From Galerina marginata (lineage: Eukaryota; Basidiomycota; Agaricomycetes; Agaricales; Galerinaceae), in contig JAECYW010000012.1 of the NCBI GenBank assembly GCA_023014335.1, positions 558,001 through 622,000 on the forward strand: a stretch of DNA of 64,000 nt, written 5' to 3'. The position numbers and the translations under genes are program-made. The notes under the pieces were generated by a model, which saw only the letters and a program-made list of their open reading frames with translations, ran no database searches and was not told where the DNA came from. Each line of letters starts with the position of its first letter. Within the stretch, counting starts at the first letter, position 1. Of the stretch, positions 12,943 through 23,774 are shown one piece after another.

Positions 12943-12964
12943 AGATAAGCGCCAGATAAGCGCC
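12943..12964. promoter_or_regulatory. Tandem GATA-type element AGATAAGCGCC x2
   Basis: Two perfect, directly adjacent copies of the 11-mer AGATAAGCGCC lie at 12943-12953 and 12954-12964. Each contains an AGATAAG core of the kind bound by fungal GATA factors. The same tandem pair, reverse-complemented, is at 61136-61157 in the second cassette. They sit about 0.88 kb from both start codons. Binding by a GATA factor is inferred, not shown. Confidence 0.6.
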
Positions 12965-13849
12965 GAGCCGGTCGGCCGGCTGTTTTTATATCCCTTCGAC
13001 GCTGTCATTTTTCAGAAGTCATCATTTGGTCCCGGCATTCTTAAATGCTTCAGATAAGACTTCAATTCAACTCTGCACATAGATAATGAACGGACAGGCA
13101 CCAAATGCACACTCTGTGTGTACCAGCTTTCAAATCGACTTTGGCCAACTGCCCGAGGGCTGGAGTAATGACCGCAACTCAGCTCGTGGAAACACTGAGT
13201 TGAATTGGCACTTTAGAAGCTCTCCACCCAATCAACACCCAATCATAAAGTGCCAGTGCCATGTCATGAACTCCACACTTTGATTAACGCAACTATGAGA
13301 TAACAAAGAAGGGCCTGGACCGCCTGTTCCAAAAAGAAAAAACGTGTACGGGAGCGCAATTATAGTAGCAGGACCTGGTCCGCACCACCCGATGGCAAGA
13401 CTTTCGTGTCCGCTTGATGTCTGCCTGTGTGTAAAGAATTTGAGGACACGCTTACCGAATTGCAAACGGCGTTAGCGTCCTCATATGCGCCACTGTGGCG
13501 CACAGTATTATTGTCTTGAAAAGGTAATAAGACAAACTGGTCCACCATGTAATGTGAGAAATACACGATCGTCGGTGGATGATTGACACAAATACATATA
13601 TGTCTTACTATTTTGGTATCGTGTAGGCCTTGCAATTGCTTGCACACCTGGGTCCCCACGAGGCAGCCTCTCGGCTCAATATTAATGTACTCACATCTAA
13701 ATTTATCGTCCAGTGATAGAATATTGAATATCCAGGTCCCGTCATCATCTCCTCCCCACTATGGTTAACGGCAATGTTCTGAATTCAGAAAATTCTTGTT
13801 TCTTATATCAGGAGTAGGAAGAAATGTACTCGAACATTTCCTTTCCATC

Positions 13850-16800
13850 ATGGCTAACCCAGAGAGTTTCGAAGATTGGTGGAAGGAGAACGCCCCAACT
13901 CCGTCTCCTGTTTCCGTCACCCTCGCCATCGTACAAAGCGTGGCCCTCGTATCCGTCGTCGAACAAATCCCACAACCGCCGTTTGCGCTTGCCTCGGCAG
14001 CTCAATATGTCGTCGATATCCAAGGTTCCCCTCCTGTCATTCTGAATTCCGATGGTTCCCTCATCATCTCGATGAGGCTCGTCCTTCCAGAACCCGTCTC
14101 CCTGGACATCGCCGGCCTCGGAGAAAATTACATTTCCACTCTCTACGCTACCATCTCGACGAAGGACCAGTCCCTTGTCCTGGAAGCTACAATGGACTCA
14201 CAACCGTCTCAGCCTTCAGCCAAATTTAGCATCACCGTGATACGGCCTTTCGCCGTTTCCTCTTACTTTCAGGCAATCGGTTACACAGACCCAAATCCCC
14301 CTACCATCGCCGCCGTTGTTACTTCCATCGTAGGGTCAACAACCTCTTCCTCCTTTTTTGCCATTTTGCCGAGCCCCCTTTCTTCAATTATATCTCTCCC
14401 AACTTGGATCACAGATATCCCACGCTCGGAGATCCAATTCAGTCTCTCCCCTTTTGGTGCCGATGTTGACCGAGCTACTTTGGCAGCAGTTACCCCCCCG
14501 TCACTCAATGTTCAATTGGCCGGTTTCACTTTCGAGGTTAAACATGTTTCTTTAACTATTTCTCGCCAGCAAGTATCCAATGATGCGCCGTACGACATGA
14601 ATATTGTGGTTGATGCAACCCTTAGCGGTTCCAATGGCATCAACCTCGACATTCTCGGCACCGTCTCAAGGCTTGAGAAGGGTCCATTCCGCTTCAGTTT
14701 GCAGGTCTCCTCCCCATCGTCACTCATCAACATCTTCAAGGCTCTTACTTTCCCATCCGTTCCAAATCCCATCCCACTTCCACTTGGCGGTCCGCCTCTT
14801 GCTCTAGACATCCCATTGACCGCCGTTGGAATTAGCTTCCTTCAGAATTGTTATGGAGCAACTTCATCTTTTCAGCTCGACGAGGTCTTCTTCAAGTTCG
14901 ATATCGGTTCTTGGACGCCGTGGAAATACCTTCCATCCAGCCTTCAACCGAAGCAGGTCAGTAATCGACGCTCCCTTTGTGCCTCTACTAGTATTCACTT
15001 ACCGTCTATGCCATGCAGGCTTCTGATGTTTCGTTGACCGTGATGGTCAAAGCTTCTCCTACTAACATTGGTTTACAGCTCGACTACTTGCTCGATTTTT
15101 CGGAGACCAGTTCCAGCATCAACCTTCAGCTTACATGTTGGCCGATGCAAGCGGAGCAAACTTTTACCTCTGGCACGGTCCCCCTGCTTAGTGTTCGGTT
15201 GGATACAAGTGGAGGCAATCCTCCAAGCATCGGAACTATCCTCCAAAAAGTAGCCAACTCAACTTGGGATACAGTTCAAGCGGCTATACCCATTCTTGGC
15301 GACCTTACAGACGATATTAGCGTCGTCGAAGCCTCGCTAGAAATCGGCAAGGACGTGAACAACAATCCCTCCATTACCGCATTCTCCATTCAGGCACATA
15401 TCGACAAACTCACCCTCCTGAACACCCCTCTGATTGTAGTCGCCAGCGCTGACTTGGCCATTGTATATGAAGACGTGCAATGGAAAGCAGCGCTTAGGAC
15501 CCACTTGCTTTTCGCGGATCGTTTTATTTGCATCGCAGACTTGATTCTTCCAACGAAAACCGAACCAGGGTATTTCCGATTCGATAACCTTGACGATGAC
15601 TTCACATTCGACGAACTAGCGAAATCAATCGACTCCACAATAGATCTCGGCTCTGTCCCTATCATCGGATCGGATGCCCTCAAAACGTTGAGACTAGGAC
15701 ACATCATGGTTCAAGTCCAATACGTTCAAGACGCTCTTCTCTTATCTGCATTCGAGGTTGAGCTCACCTGGGGAAGCCAGAACATTGGTCAGATTCGAAC
15801 ATTTGCCAATCGATTGACCCTCCGTTGGCAAAAGCTCGCTAACACTCAGAGTTGGTCGATAGCTTGGGAAGGTCAAATTGGTGCTAACTGGCATTTATCT
15901 GCGGGCATACAATACGCATCGGGTACGACATCCAAGCTCGTCATCGGAGGAGACATTTCGAACATTGGAGGCCGAACCCTAGCAAGTGAACTTGTCGACT
16001 CGCTCACATGGACCGACGCTGATTCTGGGGGAACCACAACGGTCTGGGAAGACACATTGCCATCTACAGTTTCCTCCGGGTTTTCCTTGGATCGCTGTAG
16101 AGTGCTGATTGAGCTCGGGGACACCAACGTTTACATGGTTGCTGGCCAAGCTAGTTGGGGAAAAGATGGCCAGTTTGCTGCAGTCCTTCTTGTCGAAGAA
16201 ATAGCATCCACGTGGGGGTTCACTTTCGCTTTGGCCGTCAAGAATTTCCGTTTCACGGATCTCTACGAGGACTCTCAGCTGGCGCAATTGATCGATACCC
16301 ATTTAGTACGTCTTTCATGATTGTCTTGCGTCATCGCCCCTGGTTAATATTCCACCTAGACTATATCCAATGCGTTTGTGCTTGCTTTTCGAAGCCCTAA
16401 CACCATAAAGCTGTCCGCCGTCAGGCAGCGGCTTTCTGACCTCGGGGCATGGGAACAGCTAGGTCAAGGTACTACACTACCGCCTATAGACCCATTTGTC
16501 GACACTGGCGTTACAATTGGACTATTTATTCTTGCTAGTTTGGACATAGGTGCAGCAAGTTCCGGATCTTTAAGCAATAACCTTGCAGTCATCGACTCCA
16601 ACCTGGTCTCATCGAACATCACTGTATCTTGTTATCTTAGTAAGGCCGTACAAACGACTGTCACCTTCGTAGCCGCCATCACATCCATTCAACTCGCTTC
16701 TGCTCTGCTGGTTAAAAATGTCAACCTCAGCTATACTCTCCCTGTTTCGGCGTCTGCGTCGTCTTCAAGCATATTCCAGCTCGATGCCGAATGCGTCGTC

Positions 16801-19800
16801 CAAATTTCCGACACGCAAAGCTGGTCATTGATTGGACACTCAACCATCACTGAATCTAACGCGACTTTGGCCTTCAGTACATCCGGCGGTACGCTTTTGG
16901 AGCTCGGTGCTCTTCAACTGAAGACGATTGCACTCGAGGTCGATTATACCTTTTCGTCGACCCCGCAAACCGGCGATGGTACCGCCAATCAGGGTGTCGT
17001 TAATCATGGCGACCGGTACGGCACATACGTGATCAAGTTGTCTGCCACGATAACCCTAGGCACGGTTGAGAGCATTTGTTATCTCATTTTCATGTCCGGG
17101 TCCGTTGGCGCACTGGTGATCACTGTTCCCGGCACGTTGAATATCGGTGTCCTCTTCCAAAGTATATTCGGATCTGGATTCCCAGCCGAGCTTCTCGATA
17201 TTTCGTTCTCCAACCTCCTCGTCTACTACGCATGGAGCGCTACTTCTAAGACGCCGGTCGGACAGCAAGGGCCAAGTTCAGGAACATATCTTCAAGGATT
17301 CCATGCTGAGGCGGCTACCAGCGTATATGGTATGTCATATCTTCTTGGATGGAGAACAATAATTACTTAGATCTTGTTTACGCAGGGATAGCCTTCGATC
17401 TAAGTGTAGATATTTTCACGACCGACAGTAATACACAAGGTATTCAAATCGCGGCCACCAAAGTCACTCCAGTCGAAGTCGTCTGCATCACCTTACACTC
17501 TAAAGACGCCACTACCATTGGCCCCTCGTTCGGTCTGTCCACTGTCGACAAAGGGTGCTTTGTAGAGGCTGGCATATCGCTTTTGGGCACTGATATTGGC
17601 TCCATCAAGCTGGCATACAGTAGTTCGATCCCAGGTTTACGAGGAGATGTCACCGTCAATGCAGGCTTCCTGCCAAGTGGCTCCGCTACAGTCAGCTTCG
17701 AGCTAGTCAACAAGGATGGCAAGAACCGACTGCGCTTCGTCGGCCTCCCTGGTGTATTTAATGACATTATCGAGGCCATTCAACTAATCGAAGCCATACG
17801 CGACTTAAGCAATGCAGATGGAAGTGCCTGCGGTCCACTCATCCTTGCCTTTGCTGAGTGAGTTCGATCGTGTATGTGTCGACTTCTCTGATGATCTTCC
17901 CTAGTCAACTCGTCACGTCGACGATTAGTGTCAATGTCAATTTGTCTGATTCGCAACCTGGTCAATCTCCAGACGAAGGCATTCCATCTGGGGTCACGAC
18001 TATTAGCTTTGATGTCACTGGGCGCTTTGACCTCAACATCGGCGGCCACAGTATCACAGAGATCGTCTTCAACCCGCTTACTTTTACCGTCGGGATTCCA
18101 AAGACCCTCGACTCTTTCGGAGACAGCCTTGCACAGTTTTTGAAAGACTCAGTCTCCGTGTAAGTGCTGAAATTTGTTTTACTTTCTTTCCATAATTAAC
18201 GTGGGCCCTCAGTATCGTAAAGGGTTTGTGGGACAACAAGGACAAGCTCGCGGAAGTTATCGCGCTCGTTGCTCTCAAGGAACTCACTGCAGAAGCGCTT
18301 GCCACACTTATATGCCGTGACTATTACAAGCCTCCCCCCGATCCAGCAGATCCCCCTGATCCCGACCAGAAACCTGACACCAATAACGATGGTGGTGGTC
18401 CGGACGGGGATACTGGTCCATCCGGTGGCGGAGCAGCAGGAGCTGCGGCAGCAGCCGGTAGTGCAGCCGCCGCAGCCGCAGCCGAAGCAGGAGCTACCGG
18501 GGCTACTTTGGCTGGCATCCTCCTCGGATTATTTGGTCTCATTCCAGCGCTGGTGCCTTCCCCACCACCAAATCCACCACCCCGTCCGCCCGCTCCGGGT
18601 CCGCTTACCCCACCATCTGAACAAGACCCTTTTGCTCAGCAACTATACGACGCCCTCAATAAAGACTTTGATCGCTGGTCTCAAAGCAAGGACTATACGT
18701 CTGCCCTCGCGACAGCGCTTCAATGCTCTCTGGATTACCGCGACGCCATTGCCTTACTGCGTAAAGTGGTGACCAACCCGACTACCGTCGCAAACCTTGG
18801 CCAAAAGCAATTGGACGACTATGTACTTCGTCGAGCTAACCTCGTTTATGACTTTTCGCAGCTCCGGCCCCGATTCGCAACCCAATGGCTGGATATGTCC
18901 CAACAACCTGTCTCTGTTCAAGTAGTTACAAATAGCGGCCAAAGGGAGTTGCAAGTCAAATGGAATCCATTGTACTCGGACCAGTCGATCACAACAGCCC
19001 TGACTCTCTACATAAACGACACTGCAGAGGTCGAACTGAAATCGTACCCAGGCAACACGATGACCATGGTCGCCCCGCCATTCAGCTTACAAGGTCTGCG
19101 AGTGACGGCGAAGGTAGTTACTCTTGCCGCCACTTGGGGCGGTGACCCCAACTACGCTTTCTTTGCTCAAGGTGAACCTGCTACGGGGACGTACATAGAA
19201 CTGCAGCCTACAGTATCCACCTTGGACGCGACAAAGCAACCTCAAGCTCCTGATGGCTTGAATTATATCCACATTACAGACCCGGACAAGCTTAACATCG
19301 ATAATACAGCCTATCCCGTGTTCCAGGTTGGGCCATACGTCTATTGGGGTACAATTTCCGTATTTTCTTGATTAATTGTCGCGCTCATAGTGTTTCATTA
19401 GCCCTCAGCTACAATGACAACAGAAGTGCTTTCGCTATTCTCGCCTACGACCAGGACAACAAACTTGTCAGGACGTGGTCCAAGACCGGCGCTCGTTATA
19501 TCTGGAGTGTCACTGTGGATTCGGGAAAACAAACTGTTACGTTTATTGGGCAGGCAAGAAACTCCGTGGCGTGCACGTTCGATGAGTTGCTTGCGATCCC
19601 TGTCGTCACAACGGCCGACTCTACCCTCCAGCCAACACCACCCGATGGTTTGAAATATACCACATTAGGCGTGGGAGGTTATAAAGCGTACCCGGTCGTG
19701 GATTTCATTTCTGGATACAGATTTTGGGGTGCGAACAGATCGCCGTTATCTTTTTGCATAGACTGACTCTTACTGATATAGCATTGAGCTTCGACGACAA

Positions 19801-20370
19801 TCGTGTCGCCTATGCCATACTGGCATACGATCGAAACAACAAACTTCTAGGACAGGAAACCAAAAATGGAGCGCGCTATATCACCAGTATCACAATCCAA
19901 AACGATCAAGTCAACTTCATCGGCCAGTCTAACAGTTCTGTGACATGTACTACGGACGAACTGTACAACCTCACGATCGCTAGCACGCCCGATCCTTCGG
20001 TTCCTTTGGTCACGACTGCTGACGCTAATGCTCAACCCAGCCCTCCTGATGGTTTGAAATATGTCTACCTCAACGGAGATGACGCAGTGTATCCTGTACT
20101 CCGTTACTCTGGCATCACATACTGGGGTGAGAGTGTATTCCTGATAGTCAATGAGTACTACTCACAATTTTCTCACTAGCTCTGAGTTATGTCGATAATC
20201 GCGTCTCCTTCTGCATCCTTGGGTACGACGCTGGTATGAATCTGATCAAGCAATTGCCGAAGGACGGAGCCCGCTATATTACTCAAATTGTCGTCAATGG
20301 CTCAACGGTTCAATTCATAGGACAGGCAGCTCAATCAGTGTCCTTCACCTTGCAGGAGCTGACTGTGTAA
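13850..20370 (+). CDS. Giant beta-rich protein of unknown function, left copy (2,029 aa)
   Basis: Nine exons were traced: 13850-14956, 15019-16305, 16360-17329, 17386-17857, 17905-18159, 18213-19348, 19402-19728, 19782-20126 and 20180-20370. They sum to 2,030 codons including the stop. The start MANPESFEDWWKENAP has no signal peptide, so it is probably intracellular. Residues 1 to about 1360 are Ser/Thr/Val-rich with alternating hydrophobic patterns suggesting long beta-sheet domains. At about 1415-1510 lie an acidic Asp/Pro/Gly linker, an Ala/Gly-rich hydrophobic segment ending LAGILLGLFGLIPALVP, and a Pro-rich linker. A helical stretch follows (DFDRWSQSKDYTSALATAL). Then come C-terminal repeats typified by PPDGLKY, YPV, YWG, DDNRVAYAILAYDRNNKL, GARYITSIT and VNFIGQ; each repeat is bounded by phase-1 introns just after WG. 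I recall very large beta-rich proteins classed under DUF6603 with a similar look, but this is unverified. The function is unknown. Confidence 0.8.
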
Positions 20371-21241
20371 TGGTACGACTGTTGATAGAAACGTTCAAAT
20401 GTTGTACCTAAGAAATTCTATTGCTGCAATTGTTAGGAATATGCGTTGTTTCTAGATCCCCATAAATTGGGAGCGCCATGGATTAGCTTTCAGAGCGCTG
20501 GTATTTGAACCGTATTCGAGATGACCATAGTTTTAATTGACGCTTATGGCGATTGGAGATGGGGTCGACACAGAGGTGCCAATCCATATATATTCAGTCA
20601 AGTGTATCCAAGCCTCGGGCATCCCGGACAATTGAAGCAGAATGAGCTTTCAAAAATCGTGACGCAAACAAAATTAAAATTTGGAAATTTTTAGGACTTC
20701 CTTTTTTGTTTCTTCTCCCACAACAGCGCGAACTTGAAGCTTGAATATTGAATGCCTGTGCAACCTGTGCGGTTTCGATAGACATGTGGACAGCATTTTC
20801 ACCATCGGTCAGCTCTTAAACGCCATAAAGTTCTCCGAAGCTAATATTGCCAGTGGACAGTGTCCTGATCTGTAGTAAGATGAGTACGACAACCCAATTA
20901 CTCTCTCCGAGTCTCCTCAAGCTCGGCTTGTTATTCTCATACAAGAATATCTGTTTTACTAAATAATGACGGCACCGTCGTATCCTACGCGTGTGAACTG
21001 CGCCATCATTTCTTTAAATTTGCTCTGAATTTCAAAACGACGGGTATCATGGCGCAGATGATAATAAAACGCAGTATTTGGCGGATTTGTCCACATGGCG
21101 TCAATAGGGACTGGGTTGTAGAGTAAAATACAGTCTACCTCGGAACAGGGGCTTCTAAGTTAGTTTAGACAATTCTAACGTTTATGCTCGGTCATCAAAT
21201 GGGTACAGGTGTCGTGAAGCAAGCGTCACGATCCCTCATAT
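20371..21241. other. Convergent 3' intergenic stretch
   Basis: This is the tail-to-tail gap between the giant gene and the thioesterase gene. It is AT-rich with no convincing open frame. One border of the duplicated arm should fall at or just beyond 20370. Confidence 0.5.
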
Positions 21242-23401
21242 TCACTTGATGCGCAACCCCCGTATCTCGGCGCCTACCTCGAGCGCGCGTTTTCCTTCCA
21301 ACCAGAACATCGCCTCTACAAGAATGGACAGGATGGGTGAATATGACCACTATCATTCGCATATGACAGATCGATGTTGCTTACCTTTATATGTTTTAGG
21401 AACCACCTGGCGGAGGTCTGTGCTCGCATTGCCGTGCTCCTGACACCGGGTGAAGCGGAAGTCGTTGGTCGTTTGCTCGTGGCCGGTCTTAACGTCGACA
21501 ACGTCGGCTCTTACGCCTACATGCTGCGGAAAAGGAAAATAGAGTTGATCAAGGGAAGGATGAAGATGAGAGGAGGAAAATCGGAGCACAGAAATGCAAG
21601 CAGAAGCAGAAGAGACTTACTACGAGGATAGGGTACTCAGGCGAAGTCGTCGTGTGTAAAATTTCAGACCGGAGGCGCAGGATAGAACCGATAGGAACTG
21701 GGCGAGCGAAGGAGATCCCATCAAGGGAGAGGAAGCGGATGTGTCCCCGAGTGAACATGGTCGCGTTCGTAAAACCAAGCTAGAAGACAGGAAAAATGGA
21801 CATCCACGGTCAATGCAGCACATAGGAGGTGAAAAAACGCATGAACAACAGCCACTGCTGTGATTATCATGATGCGCACCTCATACGCTAACCGCATCAG
21901 GTATCCACCGAAGATTTTTTGATGAACACTGCCGTTCCACCGTCAGCACGTCGACGTCGCCAGGATGAGCTGTTCTAGATAGGAACCGACAATACGTACT
22001 TGCGCTCCTGCGGGAACATCAGCATGCACTTTTCCAGGATCGTGTTGCCCATCCAGACGCAGTTGGGGGCGGAGTCTGGGGTTTCTGTCTGGCCGTACTT
22101 GAGATAGAAGTCGTGGAGTTCGGCGGCTTCGGAGGAGCTTGGGGGGACTTTCTCGAGGGATTTTTGGGCATTGGCGACGCGCCTTTGCTTCATTTCTGAG
22201 GACCCGAGTTGTCAGAGAATTTCTGGAAATAGAAGGCTCTTGCGTGACTTACGCTCTCCGAGAGAGTACAGGTTTTGTTCCTCTGGGGTAGAGATAACGA
22301 GAGGATTGACCTCTCGTGCACGGTGGGTCGTCGCGTCGCGGCATACCATCGAAAACCGGCCTGGTTCGACAGTTAATATTGATCGTTGGTTAATTTTGGG
22401 TCGCTATTTCTCGGAATCATGAATGATCATGATCACTGACCTATCAATACAGTGTCATCTGGTTGACCCATTCCAATATGTTCCATTTTAACGGCGACCT
22501 CCATGGAGCTATGCCCAGTGTATATGACTTGACCACTTAACCGCAGGTCGCGCGCGGGATTCAGAGGAGACAACATGTCAAGGCTTGGTGGGCGCGCAAA
22601 TCATCATGACGGAAGTTAGAACTTAGAACAGTTCACCAAGAATAAATAGACGGCGCAACACCGAGCGTACCGGTCAACTGATGCAGTGACGATATAGAAA
22701 CCATGATCTTCTATCCGCCCGACAGACAGGACTCCCGGACCAAGCATATGTTTATAGGCAATAGATCCAGCCAGAGAGTCAAGGTGTTCCATCAATCTGT
22801 CAGGATAAGACACATAAACAAGCTCTATCTTATTCGTGGAAATAAAATGGGGACGGGGCGCACTTTCCAAACCGAATACCTCCGGAAGCGTTTGTGTACT
22901 TTTCCAAGAGCTGCGAGGATGTCCCAAAGGGGAGGACCAGCTCCGTGTACGAGTCGTGCATGCGTCGGGGGGTGAGAGGAGCCTTGGTTGGAACTTTCGG
23001 CGTTTCAACGGCTGGATGGGTCTCATGTTTCCCCGTAGCGTGCAAAAGAGCTTCAGACCACAGGACGGGGTTTCTCATTGGCACGACACTGTCGACGTGT
23101 GTCAACACTCAGACCCAGCAGCGCCGCGCGCTCGATAAAAGGAAAACATGTACTTGTGAAAGGCCGAGTCGGATCTCTCTCCTGTAAATCTGTTCAGAGG
23201 TCGATTGGTGGTGAATGAAAAGGCCTGAGACTTACTGACCGCCTTCAGCAACTTGTCCATCGACGAGATGTCCTTGTTTTCTTTTACAACCGCTCTGTGG
23301 GCGTCGGCAGCGACATTTTCCTTCGGTTGCGATAGATGTATCGCTCGTTGAAGAACGGCAGGTCTTGTTCTACAGGATCTCGCTGCCAGGTAGGAGAGCA
23401 T
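21242..23401 (-). CDS. Mitochondrial acyl-CoA thioesterase, ACOT9-like (double hotdog)
   Basis: Hydrolyses acyl-CoA to free fatty acid and CoA, probably in the mitochondrial matrix. The start at 23401 opens an Arg-rich, acid-poor presequence (MLSYLAARSCRTRPAVLQRA). Then follow the ACOT9-type blocks: SYTELVLPFGTSSQLLEKY, the first hotdog with LMEHLDSLAGSIAYKH and RIEDHGFYIVTASVDR, the linker KMKQRRVANAQKSLEKVP, and the second hotdog with HIRFLSLDGISFARPVPIGS, HVGVRADVVDVKTGHEQTTN and FRFT. The last exon gives EAMFWLEGKRALEVGAEIRG, ending in TGA at 21242. At least seven short introns are present. The gene shares a 373-bp divergent promoter region with the membrane-protein gene at 23775. I saw no break. 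Confidence 0.88.
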
Positions 23402-23774
23402 AGATAAAAAACAACGTAAGAGATCGGGCCGCCTTTCACGCAGCCTTTGTTTTCCTGTTTTCCGCCAACAATGTCGAGATGATGGTTGCGAAGTTGTTCA
23501 AAAACGGACATCTGGCTTACTCTGACACCGGGAACAGGGGGGAGAATTTCCATCCCTTTGCAGTGGGAAAGAGGTTATTTTGGCCCTGGTTGCTGTCCGT
23601 GAGATGAACCTGAGAATGGCATCCACCTCGCTCGCCAGTGATTCCAACTGTTGAGAGCTCTTTCCTCTTTCCTTCACTTTGATTCTCTCTCTCCGGCAGG
23701 GCCGTCATTCCTCAGTGCTCCCCTCTCGCTGAGCTGGACCTTCGATTCTTGGGGCTTTCACTCTTTTGCTCATC
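23402..23774. promoter_or_regulatory. Bidirectional promoter region
   Basis: This short spacer lies between the thioesterase start (leftward) and the membrane-protein start (rightward). Both promoters must lie in these 373 bp. A pyrimidine-rich plus-strand run near 23650-23720 lies just upstream of the rightward gene, as is common for fungal promoters. No specific factor site was recognised. Confidence 0.5.

Larger units (their letters stand above)
12065..13849. promoter_or_regulatory. Divergent promoter region of the left cassette
   Basis: This 1.8-kb spacer separates the start codons of the MBL gene (leftward) and the giant gene (rightward), so it must carry both promoters. It contains a tandem GATA-type element at 12943-12964 that is also in the other copy. 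The stretch around 12960-13030 is recognisably shared with about 61070-61160. It also holds an unassigned open frame (12146-12676, minus). Confidence 0.6.
9607..20370. repeat. Left arm of inverted gene-cassette duplication
   Basis: This segment carries the MBL gene (minus) and the giant beta-rich protein gene (plus) in divergent orientation. The same two genes appear at 53201-64000 with both orientations flipped, so that segment is the reverse complement of this one. The similarity is evident from protein-level identity along both genes, from matching intron positions, and from shared spacer sequence around 12940-13030. Confidence 0.88.

Noticed and set aside
13796..13849. Upstream extension of the giant gene start (from 13796)
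   Set aside because: The right copy begins at the position matching 13850 (MRDPQSFEDWW against MANPESFEDWW), and the extra residues have no counterpart there.
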